From: an uncultured Bacteroidales bacterium
Lineage (GTDB): Bacteria; Bacteroidota; Bacteroidia; Bacteroidales; F082
DNA: 64,000 nt
Assembly: GCA_905234765.1 (NCBI GenBank)
Contig: CAJOIF010000003.1
Location: forward strand, 23,933-87,932
Reading direction: 5' to 3'
Part shown: one piece after another, positions 1-9,397 of the stretch
Numbering within the stretch: position 1 is the first letter of the stretch
Layout: every line of letters begins with the position of its first letter
Translations under genes and position numbers: made by a program
The notes under the pieces: generated by a model
The model's database searches: none
The model's input: the letters and a program-made list of their open reading frames with translations, nothing else
Told to the model about the DNA's origin: nothing

Positions 1-55
1 CACAACCACATATTGCCATTAACAATAATATCAATAGTGCTTTTCTACTTTTCAT
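1..55 (-). CDS. start of a truncated exported protein or lipoprotein
   Basis: Only the first 18 codons lie in the window, reading leftwards from an ATG at 55-53. They give a basic start (MKSRK), a hydrophobic stretch rich in Leu and Ile, then CGC, which looks like a lipoprotein or Sec signal with a possible lipobox cysteine. The gene follows dnaN (stop at 101) on the same strand after 45 bp. That gap contains TATACTTTG, close to the TAnnTTTG promoter box but with one extra spacer base. The function cannot be judged from this fragment. Confidence 0.5.
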   Translation of the reverse strand, partial: MKSRKALLILLLMAICGC

Positions 56-100
56 CGTACATTAATTATAGTATACAAAGTATATAGAAATTTAGAAAAA

Positions 101-1225
101 TCAGTTCAGCATAACCGGCATGAGGAGCATGAGCAGGTCTTCGGCCTCGTTCTCATTCTCCACAGGCGTGATGATACCGGCGCGGTTGGGAGCCGACATG
201 TCAATCTTCACCGTCTCAGAGTCGAAGTTGCCCAGCATCTCTTGCAGGAAACGCGAGTTGAACCCAATTTCCATGTCATCGCCTTCGTAGCTGCACGTCA
301 GGCGCTCCTTGGCTTCGTTGTAGAAGTCGATGTCTTCGGCGGTCAGCGTGAGTTCCTGTCCCGCAATGCGGAAACGCACCTGATGCGTCGCTTTGCTGGA
401 GAAGACGGCCACACGGCGGATAGCAGCGAGGAAGGTCTGACGATCGATGGTCAGATGATTGGGATTCTGCTTCGGGATGACGGCATCGTAGTTGGGATAG
501 CGGCCTTCGATGAGACGGCAGATCAGCATATAGTCGCCGAAAACAAACGAAGCATTGGTCTTGTTGAACTCAATACGAACAGTCTCGTCGGCCAGAGTAG
601 TAAGGATGTTCTTCAATTGGTTGATGGGTTTCTTCGGCATAATGAACGACGCCACATTCTCCGACTTCACATCCATCCTTCTGTAACGCACCAACTTATG
701 TGCATCGGTGGCAACAAAGGTGAGGTAATTCTCGGTCATCTCCATCAGCACACCCGACATGATAGGACGAATCTCATCCATGCCCGTAGCGAAAACGGTC
801 TTCTCAAAACCTCGAGCCAACACATCGGCGGGAATCTCCCAAACAGCGGTCTCGCTCATCACGGGCAGCTGCGGGAACTCGTCGCTCTTGTGACCAGCGA
901 GTTTGTAACGGCCTTCGCCAGCAATCAGCTCAACGGCAAGGGTGTTATTGTCAACCGAAACCGTAATCGGAACATCGGGGAAATTCTTCATGATTTCTAA
1001 GAGCAGACGGGCTGGAATGGTCACCTCGCCCGTGCCTTCCACCCTATCAGGAACCAGACTGACCGTCATAGTCACGTCAAGGTCCGAAGAGGTGATCTTC
1101 AATTGGTTTTCATCCAAATGGAACAGGAAATCGTCCAGGATGGGCAAGGTGTTCTTTGAGCCGATGACACCGCTCAAGGCTTGCAGGCTCTTCAATAGTT
1201 TAAGGCTTGATACTATGAATTTCAT
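101..1225 (-). CDS. dnaN: DNA polymerase III sliding clamp (beta subunit)
   Basis: This 374-residue protein has the usual length of the bacterial beta clamp. The clamp is a ring-shaped dimer that tethers DNA polymerase III and many repair proteins to DNA. It begins MKFIVSS, has the early clamp phrase SSDLDVTMTV near residue 43, then FVATDAHKLVRY near residues 169-180, and ends LLMPVMLN, where LMPV is the conserved C-terminal clamp signature. All three clamp domains appear present and unbroken. It stands alone here without dnaA or recF. A candidate promoter lies about 40 bp upstream. Confidence 0.97.
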   Translation of the reverse strand: MKFIVSSLKLLKSLQALSGVIGSKNTLPILDDFLFHLDENQLKITSSDLDVTMTVSLVPDRVEGTGEVTIPARLLLEIMKNFPDVPITVSVDNNTLAVELIAGEGRYKLAGHKSDEFPQLPVMSETAVWEIPADVLARGFEKTVFATGMDEIRPIMSGVLMEMTENYLTFVATDAHKLVRYRRMDVKSENVASFIMPKKPINQLKNILTTLADETVRIEFNKTNASFVFGDYMLICRLIEGRYPNYDAVIPKQNPNHLTIDRQTFLAAIRRVAVFSSKATHQVRFRIAGQELTLTAEDIDFYNEAKERLTCSYEGDDMEIGFNSRFLQEMLGNFDSETVKIDMSAPNRAGIITPVENENEAEDLLMLLMPVMLN

Positions 1226-1262
1226 TGTGTTATAAGTTTGATTTCAATCAGTTTTGAGCTTG

Positions 1263-1291
1263 TAAAAATACGAATAATTGAAATATGTCAA
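1263..1291 (-). promoter_or_regulatory. candidate dnaN promoter
   Basis: On the minus strand a TTG (1291-1289) is followed after 18 bases by TATTTTTA (1270-1263). This differs from TAnnTTTG only in its last base. It lies about 40 bp upstream of the dnaN ATG. Confidence 0.4.
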
Positions 1292-1319
1292 CCTTTTTTG
1301 TTGAAAAAAAAGTGAATTT

Positions 1320-4300
1320 TCAAAATCCGCCGTTGCCGATGCCAGCATATTTCAGTCGGTTGAGGAAATCGAGCATCGCCTCATAAGGCACTGCCACGTA
1401 TTGGAAGCGCTTACCATCCTTGGTGCGTGTGCGGTTCTTCTCCTTGATATCGGCCAACCGCTGGTTGATGTCAGAATAAGTGCAATGCACTTGGAACTGC
1501 CCATCGCCACTATTGTAGTTGATATACGTCATAAACATGTCATTCTGGAAGAAATAAGTGATGTTACCCAAACGGCGGTCGAACATCACATAGCCGTCAA
1601 CATATTTGTTCACGACATGGCTTCCAAAATTGCCCAAACCGATTTTCCCGACCGAGATGAAAGCATGAAGCTTGTCGTTCCAAACCATTTTCAGATCTGG
1701 AATGACGATGGTATTGCAATAGAAATCAGACGATTCCATTTTCGGATAGCCGCCTGCGAGTTCGATATTCTTGCGCATTTCCTCCGTCTTTTCCTTCGAG
1801 TTCTCCGAGCGGAAATAGGACAAATAATTGGTCTTGGTCAAGTCGATTGACATCCCCACCGCATTGGCATAGACCTCTGCCATAGCTTCCATTGCCTTGT
1901 CGTCAAATGCCGGAGCATTGAACACATTGAGGCCCTGCCAAGTGATGCTGTCGTTGGGATATTGATGGTAATCACCATGGACAATAAATTTGGCCAACGG
2001 GGTGTCAAAACCAAGGTCAGTGCTGCCGTGTCCTTTGACAATGCCTTTCGAATCGAGTTCAAGATAAGAGTCATATTGGGTCGAGTCGGTCACCACAAAA
2101 CGCGGTGTATCGGCATCAAACCACAGGACGCCATTGGAGACCGCCACCTCGTCAGTATCGGTCCTCCCCTTTCGTGGAGTCAGGAACGCGCCAAAATAGC
2201 CTCCATCGATGGCCAGCTGGTAGGCAAGACCATTACACATATTCGGCTCCGTCTCTCGGATGTGCTCCATATCGACAGGGATACGGATAGCCCGTGGATT
2301 AATATTGGCAGCCGAGGCAAACCAATGGTGCAAAGCCTCAACGTCACCCTCTCTCGGGACATTATCGGCTGTCGTTTGGAGCGATTCAAGACTCAGAGAA
2401 TCTGTAACCTGTGCCTCGTCAGGCTCTTCTTCAAAGGCAAGCAAAGCAAACTTACCGTCAAAATAGCCCAACGGTTCAGAGGCATCCAAGGTCAGACGGC
2501 CTTGGAATCCGAACTGAGTACTCAACTTAAACTCATCGTTTTCAGTGATATGAGCATATCCGTGCGACACACCATCAACCGGCACAATCGTATCCATATG
2601 AATCGGTGTGTTCACACCATCGGCATTGGTGTAATCCCAAATGCCTTGCGCATCGTAATACTTGCGGCTATGGATATTGACCACGGCATCCTTATAAAGA
2701 TGGAATCCGTTCAACGTGTCGGCCAGCAGTTCGCCTCTGATGGGTTCAAGCCTTGACTCTGCATCAATGTCCACGTCGTGGTTGTATGGGAACAGAGTAG
2801 CATCGGCGATACGAATAATTTTCACGTCATGGGCATGAATGACATAATTGGTCATGTCGTATTCTGCGCTCATGCTGTAGAATTGCAAGGAATCCTGCTC
2901 TGGCACCAAGGAGATGAACTTTGAGGCGTTGCTGTGCACAGCCAACAACTCTTCACGGGTCGTCGCGGTAGCATAATCTCCAAAACTCTCCTCTGAGTTA
3001 TACAAGTGAAGGCTATTGGTCGGCATATCCCATTCAGCTTCTTTCAAAGAACAGATGAAATGATTCATGGGGAAGTCGAGGTTGCTGTTCAAGTCAAGGT
3101 AATCGTATTTCACCTTCTCCGAATCGAAGTCGACCTTGGCGCGGTAGTTGGTAGCTGCAAAGGCAACATTGGAAGTGTCGGCAGAATATAGGAGGAAGTT
3201 GGCCGAATCAGCCACGAAAGTCCTAGAATCCAAAGCGAAATGGTCGGAGTCGAACTCGGTCAAGCCAAAACGCAGCTTACCGTCGGCAGAATAGCCCTCA
3301 GGTGAGAGGCTGGTCTTACCTGTGAAATAGGTGTCACCATACATGCAAATCGGGTTACCGACCGTCTCTGTTGTCAACTCGGGTTTGCGCACATCCCATT
3401 TCAGTCGAAGCGCATCAGCATTGGCCATCGGGAACATCGTGCCGTCTTCTCTCGGCACCATCTTGAAATGGTTAGTGACTGCCGTCACGGAATCGGGATA
3501 AAGCATAAACACATCCGACTTGAACGAAGCAGTCTGATAATCAAGCTGTCCGTTTCCATAGAAGCCACTTGACGAGAGATGCACCTCGTTGTGCAGCCTG
3601 CCCAAATCACCGTACATCGGATAAGACTCTGTCTCATTTTCGCCAATTTGATGCCCGAAGCCCAAGGAATAATCCTCCATGACTACCAGCGGCTCAACAA
3701 TATTGGGTAAGATACCAGCCGAGACCAACTCACCGTCAAAACGCACCTTCCTCATCGTAAGGTCATTCAGGCTATCCACGACGAAAGGATACAAGACATA
3801 GAAAAACTTACCCTCCAAGTCGTCGGAAGTCATCACCGAATCTACGCTGCCGGGATGGAACACGCCACCGTTGATTTTTCTGTAGAACTTAAAGCCCTCT
3901 GCATCACTATGGAAGATCGGGTACTCTGGCGTTTCCACACGGCTCGACTTATTGTCGCCATGGTCGATCTCCAACCGACCCTGCAATCTTTCCAAAGTGC
4001 CATCAATAGGAATAATCTGTTTGCCTTTGCGGGCATAGAACCGCAGTGAGTCGACCTTGCTCATCTCAATGGTGAATTGGTCGTATGAAAAGCGACAATC
4101 CTTTGTAAAAAACTCAAACATACCCGCCAAAATCCCACCCGAGAACTGGAAGTCACGATTCTTCTTGAAGACAAGACGTCCATTATCAGGGATAATAACC
4201 ACCCGTTTACGGTCGCTCAAGGCGATAGCCGAACCATTAATGCCATCAATCTGGCTTGTTATGCCAAACACTATCAAGTCATTGGTGGCCAAATCAAGAC

Positions 4301-5966
4301 GAATGTTGGGACGGCGTCCCGTTGTAGCGGTATGCAGCTTGATCACATCAAAATCGATGCTTTCGTAATACGAGTCTATGACATCGAAGAAACGCGGAAG
4401 TGCCGTCGCCCATTTGGTTTCAGAGTCATACTCCATATAGCCCAAGGCTTGCAAGCGCAACAACAATGAGAGCACCTGCTCGTAAGGATATTTTAGGAAA
4501 GAAGCCAAATCACTCACACTGAAACGCACCTGCCTATCAACGTTGCTGAACCCATCCAAAAACTTCTTAATGCGAATCATGGGATGGGTGCCGTCAAGAC
4601 CTTGCAACTTCTTGAACTCGTCGAAACGGAAATAATTCACCGAAACCACATCGCCTTCGCTGTTGGGATTGACGCTCTCCATCCTTCTGAAGTCAATCGT
4701 GGGCGTATCAATGTTCCAATACATCGCCTCAATGAAAAGGTCAAGGCCGTGAAAATGGTCATGAAAAGGGGCATCGCTGAACCCTTGTCCTTGTTCTTCT
4801 CTGTAAACCATCATATTACGAGTCTTGTTGTCGTAACGAAATCCCAAATTGTTATGGTAGATGGAATCTCTTTCGTTAGCGCCAGCAATCGTATCCTCCA
4901 AAAAAAGCCGCAACATGACATGGTCTGAAACCAATAATTCATCCATTGACATCACGAATCGCGGCGACTCCGCCCTCAAAATCTCTTTCCCTCCTTGATA
5001 GAAACGGAATGAAGCCTTGTTTTCCACGCCGCCGAACACATCCACTTGATTGCCCATCATACCGATACCTCCCCTAAAATCAATGTTTTTCATTATGTTA
5101 TGAATCTCATAATCAGATCTGTACGATTTCACACGGGGAAACATCGTCTTTTCATTGGGCGTGTTCACCAACACCTTGTCTTCATAGCGGCAGAGGATGT
5201 CTTCGTCAAAATGCTGTCTTTCATGGAAGATTACAGAATCAATGGCGTACTCCGATTTGTTCAGATCCAAGGTGTAATAATTCGGGAGAACAACAAACAC
5301 CTTATCGGCGGGCAGACCAAAGCGCGACCAATCGGCTCGTCCACCCATACCTTCCCAACGATTGCCTTCAAGGTAATAAATGCCTTTGGTGTCTTTCAGC
5401 ACCGACTCGTCCTTTTGCGATGCCAAAACCAACGTACCGTCAATCGTCAGTTCAAAGCGTTCTTTCGAAGGGAAGCCTATCAAGGCATCACGAAGGAACC
5501 ACTTGGAATTACCACGTGCAGAAAGCACCTTATTGACAAAGATACTTTGGCAGGAACTCAAATACTTGTCTATCCCATTCATCGAATTGCGGGCCTTGCT
5601 ATCGGTGAATGTCAGCCAGTTGTTAACCTCCTGATGGGACAGATTCGCTGTCGGAATCTTTTGCAGAACCTCCACGAAATTGAAAATGTTGGCATATGTA
5701 TTGCCCCCACTTTTGGCGTGGAGCAGTTCACATAGCTGCATCACCGTGTTGACTTCCTCATCTGAATAATAGCTGTCCCACACTCCACTGAAGCCCTTCA
5801 TTATCTTGCTGGCATCGTCGCGATCCTGCTTCGAAGTGGAACTGGTCAGATAAGCGGATAACGCCTCATAAAAAGCATTCTTCTCGGTAGGGAAAAACGC
5901 CTGTGCACAAGCTGAAGCAATCCCTACAAAAAAAGTCAAAACGGCAAGAAAGATTCCTTTCTTCAT
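1320..5966 (-). CDS. very large exported protein of unknown function
   Basis: The 1548-residue product starts at the ATG at 5966. The open frame extends seven codons further to a TTG, but only the ATG gives a clean signal peptide (MKKGIFLAVL, cleavage after ACAQA). The family was not recognised. The body is Asp/Ser/Tyr-rich and predicted to be mainly beta-stranded. Phrases of one kind recur, such as LRFYARKGK, FRFYQGGK and FKFYRK, and NGQLDYQTASFKSDVF against DGKLRFGLTEFDSDHF. This suggests degenerate repeats as in a beta-solenoid or barrel-like periplasmic protein. No T9SS tail is visible: the C-terminus is basic and ends GIGNGGF. It follows prmA after about 20 bp and is probably co-transcribed with tpiA and prmA. 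Confidence 0.8.
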   Translation of the reverse strand: MKKGIFLAVLTFFVGIASACAQAFFPTEKNAFYEALSAYLTSSTSKQDRDDASKIMKGFSGVWDSYYSDEEVNTVMQLCELLHAKSGGNTYANIFNFVEVLQKIPTANLSHQEVNNWLTFTDSKARNSMNGIDKYLSSCQSIFVNKVLSARGNSKWFLRDALIGFPSKERFELTIDGTLVLASQKDESVLKDTKGIYYLEGNRWEGMGGRADWSRFGLPADKVFVVLPNYYTLDLNKSEYAIDSVIFHERQHFDEDILCRYEDKVLVNTPNEKTMFPRVKSYRSDYEIHNIMKNIDFRGGIGMMGNQVDVFGGVENKASFRFYQGGKEILRAESPRFVMSMDELLVSDHVMLRLFLEDTIAGANERDSIYHNNLGFRYDNKTRNMMVYREEQGQGFSDAPFHDHFHGLDLFIEAMYWNIDTPTIDFRRMESVNPNSEGDVVSVNYFRFDEFKKLQGLDGTHPMIRIKKFLDGFSNVDRQVRFSVSDLASFLKYPYEQVLSLLLRLQALGYMEYDSETKWATALPRFFDVIDSYYESIDFDVIKLHTATTGRRPNIRLDLATNDLIVFGITSQIDGINGSAIALSDRKRVVIIPDNGRLVFKKNRDFQFSGGILAGMFEFFTKDCRFSYDQFTIEMSKVDSLRFYARKGKQIIPIDGTLERLQGRLEIDHGDNKSSRVETPEYPIFHSDAEGFKFYRKINGGVFHPGSVDSVMTSDDLEGKFFYVLYPFVVDSLNDLTMRKVRFDGELVSAGILPNIVEPLVVMEDYSLGFGHQIGENETESYPMYGDLGRLHNEVHLSSSGFYGNGQLDYQTASFKSDVFMLYPDSVTAVTNHFKMVPREDGTMFPMANADALRLKWDVRKPELTTETVGNPICMYGDTYFTGKTSLSPEGYSADGKLRFGLTEFDSDHFALDSRTFVADSANFLLYSADTSNVAFAATNYRAKVDFDSEKVKYDYLDLNSNLDFPMNHFICSLKEAEWDMPTNSLHLYNSEESFGDYATATTREELLAVHSNASKFISLVPEQDSLQFYSMSAEYDMTNYVIHAHDVKIIRIADATLFPYNHDVDIDAESRLEPIRGELLADTLNGFHLYKDAVVNIHSRKYYDAQGIWDYTNADGVNTPIHMDTIVPVDGVSHGYAHITENDEFKLSTQFGFQGRLTLDASEPLGYFDGKFALLAFEEEPDEAQVTDSLSLESLQTTADNVPREGDVEALHHWFASAANINPRAIRIPVDMEHIRETEPNMCNGLAYQLAIDGGYFGAFLTPRKGRTDTDEVAVSNGVLWFDADTPRFVVTDSTQYDSYLELDSKGIVKGHGSTDLGFDTPLAKFIVHGDYHQYPNDSITWQGLNVFNAPAFDDKAMEAMAEVYANAVGMSIDLTKTNYLSYFRSENSKEKTEEMRKNIELAGGYPKMESSDFYCNTIVIPDLKMVWNDKLHAFISVGKIGLGNFGSHVVNKYVDGYVMFDRRLGNITYFFQNDMFMTYINYNSGDGQFQVHCTYSDINQRLADIKEKNRTRTKDGKRFQYVAVPYEAMLDFLNRLKYAGIGNGGF

Positions 5967-5987
5967 AAAACAAATATTGATTTTCAA

Positions 5988-6818
5988 TTATTTACAAAAC
6001 TCAGCAGCCACCCAGTTGTTACGACTCAAGTGACGGCGATAACGTAAACCCAATCGTTCAGCCTCTGATTGGATGCTCGGCAAGTCCTCGGTATAGAAAC
6101 CGCTAAAGAAAATATGCGCGTTCGGATTCATCGCCTCCACATAACAATGCATGTCACGTAAGAGGATATTGCGGTTGATGTTAGCCAACACCACATCAAA
6201 ACAGCCTTGAATCGCCGAAGCGTCACCGAGGACGATGTCGATATCGGAGATGCCGTTCAACTCGCAGTTGGTGAAAGCGTTGCGATAAGCCCACTCGTCA
6301 TTGTCAATGGCAACTGTCTTAGCGGCACCCAGTTTCTTGGCCAAAATTGCCAACACCGCCGTACCGCTCCCCATATCGAGCACCGTTTTTCCTTGAAAAT
6401 CAGTCTCCAACATCAGCGTGATAATCTGTGCGGTGGTCTCGTGATTGGCCGTGCCAAATGACATCTTCGGTTCAATGACCAAATCAAACTCAAAACTTGG
6501 GTCGGGTTCATGAAAGGGCGCCCTCACTCGACACCGCTCATTGACCACCACCGGCTGATAAGAAGCTTCCCACAACTCGTTCCAGTCCTTGTCGGGCATC
6601 TCCTCCACCGTCAACAAACGGATATCGGAGAAAGAAGGTTCAAGCAGTAGGTTCTCTACAGCCATATCATCGCGATTATCGTCTGAACAATAAGCCTTTA
6701 GACTAAGGTTGTCGTCCATGAACGAGTCGAAACCCAATTCGGCCAACATAGTGGTCAGCATATCGTGCTGAATGTCGGACGTGGGTGCGGTAAAGGTGAA
6801 TTCGAAAGTCTTCATCAT
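5988..6818 (-). CDS. prmA: ribosomal protein L11 methyltransferase
   Basis: This 276-residue class I SAM-dependent methyltransferase carries the PrmA layout: an N-terminal substrate domain of about 120 residues, then a Rossmann domain. The SAM-binding motif is LDMGSGTAVLAILA, followed by the acidic strand AIDNDEWA and the catalytic loop ANINRNIL. PrmA trimethylates lysines of ribosomal protein L11 in the cytoplasm. Two consecutive ATGs (6818, 6815) are possible starts. The first overlaps the tpiA stop by 4 bp, so translation of the two genes is probably coupled. Confidence 0.93.
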   Translation of the reverse strand: MMKTFEFTFTAPTSDIQHDMLTTMLAELGFDSFMDDNLSLKAYCSDDNRDDMAVENLLLEPSFSDIRLLTVEEMPDKDWNELWEASYQPVVVNERCRVRAPFHEPDPSFEFDLVIEPKMSFGTANHETTAQIITLMLETDFQGKTVLDMGSGTAVLAILAKKLGAAKTVAIDNDEWAYRNAFTNCELNGISDIDIVLGDASAIQGCFDVVLANINRNILLRDMHCYVEAMNPNAHIFFSGFYTEDLPSIQSEAERLGLRYRRHLSRNNWVAAEFCK

Positions 6819-7594
6819 TCCTCCCCGATGTGTGAGGCTTGGTTGCAGATGGAGACGAAGTCATCGGCTTTCAGTGAGGCGCCACCAATCAAGCCGCCGT
6901 CCACATCAGGCTGCGAGAACAGTTCGGTGGCATTCTTGGCGTTGCAACTGCCACCATAAAGGATGCGGATTTCATCGGCCGTGGCACCATCATAATGCTC
7001 TTTTATCAGAGAACGGATGTAGGCGTGCATTTCCTGTGCCTGTTCGGGTGTGGCGGTCTTGCCAGTGCCGATGGCCCAGACAGGTTCGTAAGCGATGATG
7101 GTGTCGTAGATGGCATCACCATCCAAATGGAACAAGCCTTTTTCCAACTGCTCCTTGACCACTTCAAAATGACGACCTGCCTCTCGTTCCTCAAGCACTT
7201 CTCCCACACAGAAAATGGGGGACATATTATTCTCAATCAGACGATTCACTTTCTCTGCAAGGATTTCGTTTGTCTCGCTAAAGTATTTCCTCCTCTCGCT
7301 GTGACCGACAATGCAATAATCCACATCGATAGACTTCAGCATCTTGGCCGACACCTCGCCCGTGTAGGCACCCTTGTCGTATGCGCTGCAATTCTGGGCT
7401 CCAACATTGAAACGCTGCTCGTCAAACTCAAAGTCGGTCAACAACTCCAAATACGGGAACGGCGGGCAGATAATGACTTCGCAATTCAACTCGTCCTGTT
7501 CGTCTAAGCGGTCAAGAATGTCATCGACCAAAGTTTCGGCCTCATCGAAAGTGAGGTTCATTTTCCAATTTCCTGCTACGATTTTGCTTCTCAT
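6815..7594 (-). CDS. tpiA: triosephosphate isomerase
   Basis: The 259-residue TIM-barrel enzyme interconverts dihydroxyacetone phosphate and glyceraldehyde 3-phosphate in glycolysis. All catalytic residues are visible: Lys11 in AGNWKMN, His98 in VGHSERR, and Glu170 in AYEPVWAIGTGKT, which also contains the flexible loop 6. The phosphate-binding GGS occurs in LYGGSCNAKN. It heads a unit with prmA, which overlaps its end. A near-consensus -7 box (TTATTTTG, complement of 7634-7641) lies about 40 bp upstream, but it has one mismatch. Confidence 0.97.
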   Translation of the reverse strand: MRSKIVAGNWKMNLTFDEAETLVDDILDRLDEQDELNCEVIICPPFPYLELLTDFEFDEQRFNVGAQNCSAYDKGAYTGEVSAKMLKSIDVDYCIVGHSERRKYFSETNEILAEKVNRLIENNMSPIFCVGEVLEEREAGRHFEVVKEQLEKGLFHLDGDAIYDTIIAYEPVWAIGTGKTATPEQAQEMHAYIRSLIKEHYDGATADEIRILYGGSCNAKNATELFSQPDVDGGLIGGASLKADDFVSICNQASHIGEE

Positions 7595-7671
7595 GGTATG
7601 TAGATTTTAAGAATTATTGATTCAAGATTTGTGCAAAATAAGGCATTTTCGACGACATTCGCAAATTAAAA

Positions 7672-8622
7672 TCACTTCACCCGAATTTGGCGGCCTGACC
7701 ACAGCTTGGTCTTTCTGGAGAAGCCATTAAGCTGGCAAAGGATGGAGACGGTAGTATAATGTTCCACTGCGATGGATGCAAGCGTATCGCCTCGCTTCAC
7801 CACATAGTATTTCTTGCGCTCCCTAAGTGGCGGATACACAGCTTCCACGACATTCACGACAAAACGGTCCATGTCGTCGTAGGCTACCTCCAACAAGTCA
7901 GTCGACATGGAAAACGACCTGTTGACAGGTCGGTCAGGGTCGGTCAAAGAATGTGAAAACAGCCACTCATAAGTCTGTCGAAGATAAAACACACGCGCCA
8001 GACGGGAGTGGTTCTCCCCTTCCAGACGGTCGTAAATCAAGCGGGTAGTGTCGCCACAAGCGCGTATGGAGTCAACCACACGGTCGGAACAGCCCACTGG
8101 TACTGCCAGGTCGGCCGTCCCGTGGATAATCCAAAGAGGCAAAGTGGCCAAACCGCACAATGTGTCACAGGTGGCGCCGCCACACATCGCCATAGCAGCC
8201 GCTACCTTTTCGGGGTATTTCGCCGCAACATTCAAAGTGCCATATCCGCCCATGCTCATACCAAGCACATAGAACCGATTGGTGTCCACCTTGTAGTGGT
8301 CGTCTATCCATTTGTACAGATTCATCACGCGCTCCGGCTCCCACGAATCCTGAGCCTGAGGTGCAGCCACGATCGCATTAATAGCGCGACCACGATACAA
8401 AGCATCAATACAGCCGTATCGCAGCACCATCTCCAAGGAATCACCACTCAGACTCTTGCCATGCAAAAACATCACCAAAGGCAATTCTTCCGATGCCTCA
8501 TAACTATCTGGGAGATAGAGCCAAAAATCGTACCCATCCTCGACAAAGCCTCTGCAAGCCATCAGTTGTGCCGACAAAGTCATAGGCAACAAAAGCAATG
8601 TCAGGATAAGCAGTCTCTTCAT
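7672..8622 (-). CDS. secreted alpha/beta-hydrolase fused to a C-terminal LysM domain
   Basis: The product is 316 residues counted from the ATG at 8622; a TTG three codons upstream is less likely. A signal peptide (KRLLILTLLLLPMTLSAQ) precedes an esterase of the polyhydroxybutyrate-depolymerase/phospholipase type. The nucleophile elbow GMSMGG has Ser near 123, with Asp near 171 (HGTADLAVP) and His near 205 (GENHSR). From about residue 273 a LysM module begins (YYVVKRGDTLASIAVEHY). LysM binds N-acetylglucosamine polymers such as peptidoglycan, so the enzyme may act at the cell wall, perhaps as a deacetylase or esterase. That role is inference. It starts 6 bp after the thioesterase stop. Confidence 0.85.
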   Translation of the reverse strand: MKRLLILTLLLLPMTLSAQLMACRGFVEDGYDFWLYLPDSYEASEELPLVMFLHGKSLSGDSLEMVLRYGCIDALYRGRAINAIVAAPQAQDSWEPERVMNLYKWIDDHYKVDTNRFYVLGMSMGGYGTLNVAAKYPEKVAAAMAMCGGATCDTLCGLATLPLWIIHGTADLAVPVGCSDRVVDSIRACGDTTRLIYDRLEGENHSRLARVFYLRQTYEWLFSHSLTDPDRPVNRSFSMSTDLLEVAYDDMDRFVVNVVEAVYPPLRERKKYYVVKRGDTLASIAVEHYTTVSILCQLNGFSRKTKLWSGRQIRVK

Positions 8623-8627
8623 GGCAT

Positions 8628-9395
8628 TCAATTGCTTATGTTCTGAAAAAGCAACTTACAACGGCAAACCTCCATCGAATTTCCCCCTTCGGATTCAGTC
8701 TTTACCAAACGCACACAATACTCACTTTCAGCGGTTTGCTCTCTATAGAAACTCAACTTGTCGCCTTGGTGCGCTTCCGCAACATAGGCAATCTCAAAAC
8801 GTTTGAGCTGATGCTCGCGATACCAGGCAATGCCCCATAGGTCAAGTACATGCTCAATATACTTCACCGAATTGACATGCCCGTTGATGTCGATGTCATT
8901 GTAATTGATGTCGATAGTGCGCACCAATTCGGCGGTTTCCGATACCTTCACTCGACCTCCTTTTTCAATCGGACAGGGCTTGTCGTCCACAATCCAGTCG
9001 TTAATGGCACCATGGTCGATGGAGAAGATGTCCGTGGGCTGGCGTGTCTCTGTGTCAATCATCGCCCAAATGGAACGGCCATAACCATAGATACGGCCCC
9101 TGCCGTCCGACACACAGAAATTGCGGCTGGTAAAGAACTTCATGGCGCCTTCCACCCAAGTCTCCACCGTGTAGTGTTCATGTTGTCCTGGCATCTCAGT
9201 CATCTCAATGGCCAATCTCGAAAGCACCCATGACCTCTTGATGGTCATCAGGTACTTCATCCCAAAACCACGGTCGGTGGAATGGAAATCCGCGGCATTC
9301 AGCATCTGGTTGCCGAGATGGCCGAGAAACATCTTTCCTGAGAAGTCGCAATGGAACGGTTCTGCTATGAATTCGTATTTTCCTATTTTATTCAT
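8628..9395 (-). CDS. acyl-ACP thioesterase (FatA/FatB type)
   Basis: The 255-residue product starts at the ATG at 9395; the frame opens two codons earlier at a TTG. It has two hot-dog folds in tandem, as in plant and bacterial acyl-ACP thioesterases. The first contains RGFGMKYLMTIKRSWVLSRL and the second the catalytic phrase NDIDINGHVNSVKYIEH. Such enzymes release free fatty acids from acyl carrier protein and so end chain elongation. It begins 2 bp after the permease stop and 6 bp before the esterase, so the three genes form one transcription unit. Confidence 0.88.
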   Translation of the reverse strand: MNKIGKYEFIAEPFHCDFSGKMFLGHLGNQMLNAADFHSTDRGFGMKYLMTIKRSWVLSRLAIEMTEMPGQHEHYTVETWVEGAMKFFTSRNFCVSDGRGRIYGYGRSIWAMIDTETRQPTDIFSIDHGAINDWIVDDKPCPIEKGGRVKVSETAELVRTIDINYNDIDINGHVNSVKYIEHVLDLWGIAWYREHQLKRFEIAYVAEAHQGDKLSFYREQTAESEYCVRLVKTESEGGNSMEVCRCKLLFQNISN

Positions 9396-9397
9396 TA

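Noticed and set aside
242..1000. Plus-strand open frame of 252 codons across dnaN
   Set aside because: It is antisense to dnaN, which has complete clamp motifs. There is no promoter or recognisable protein feature.
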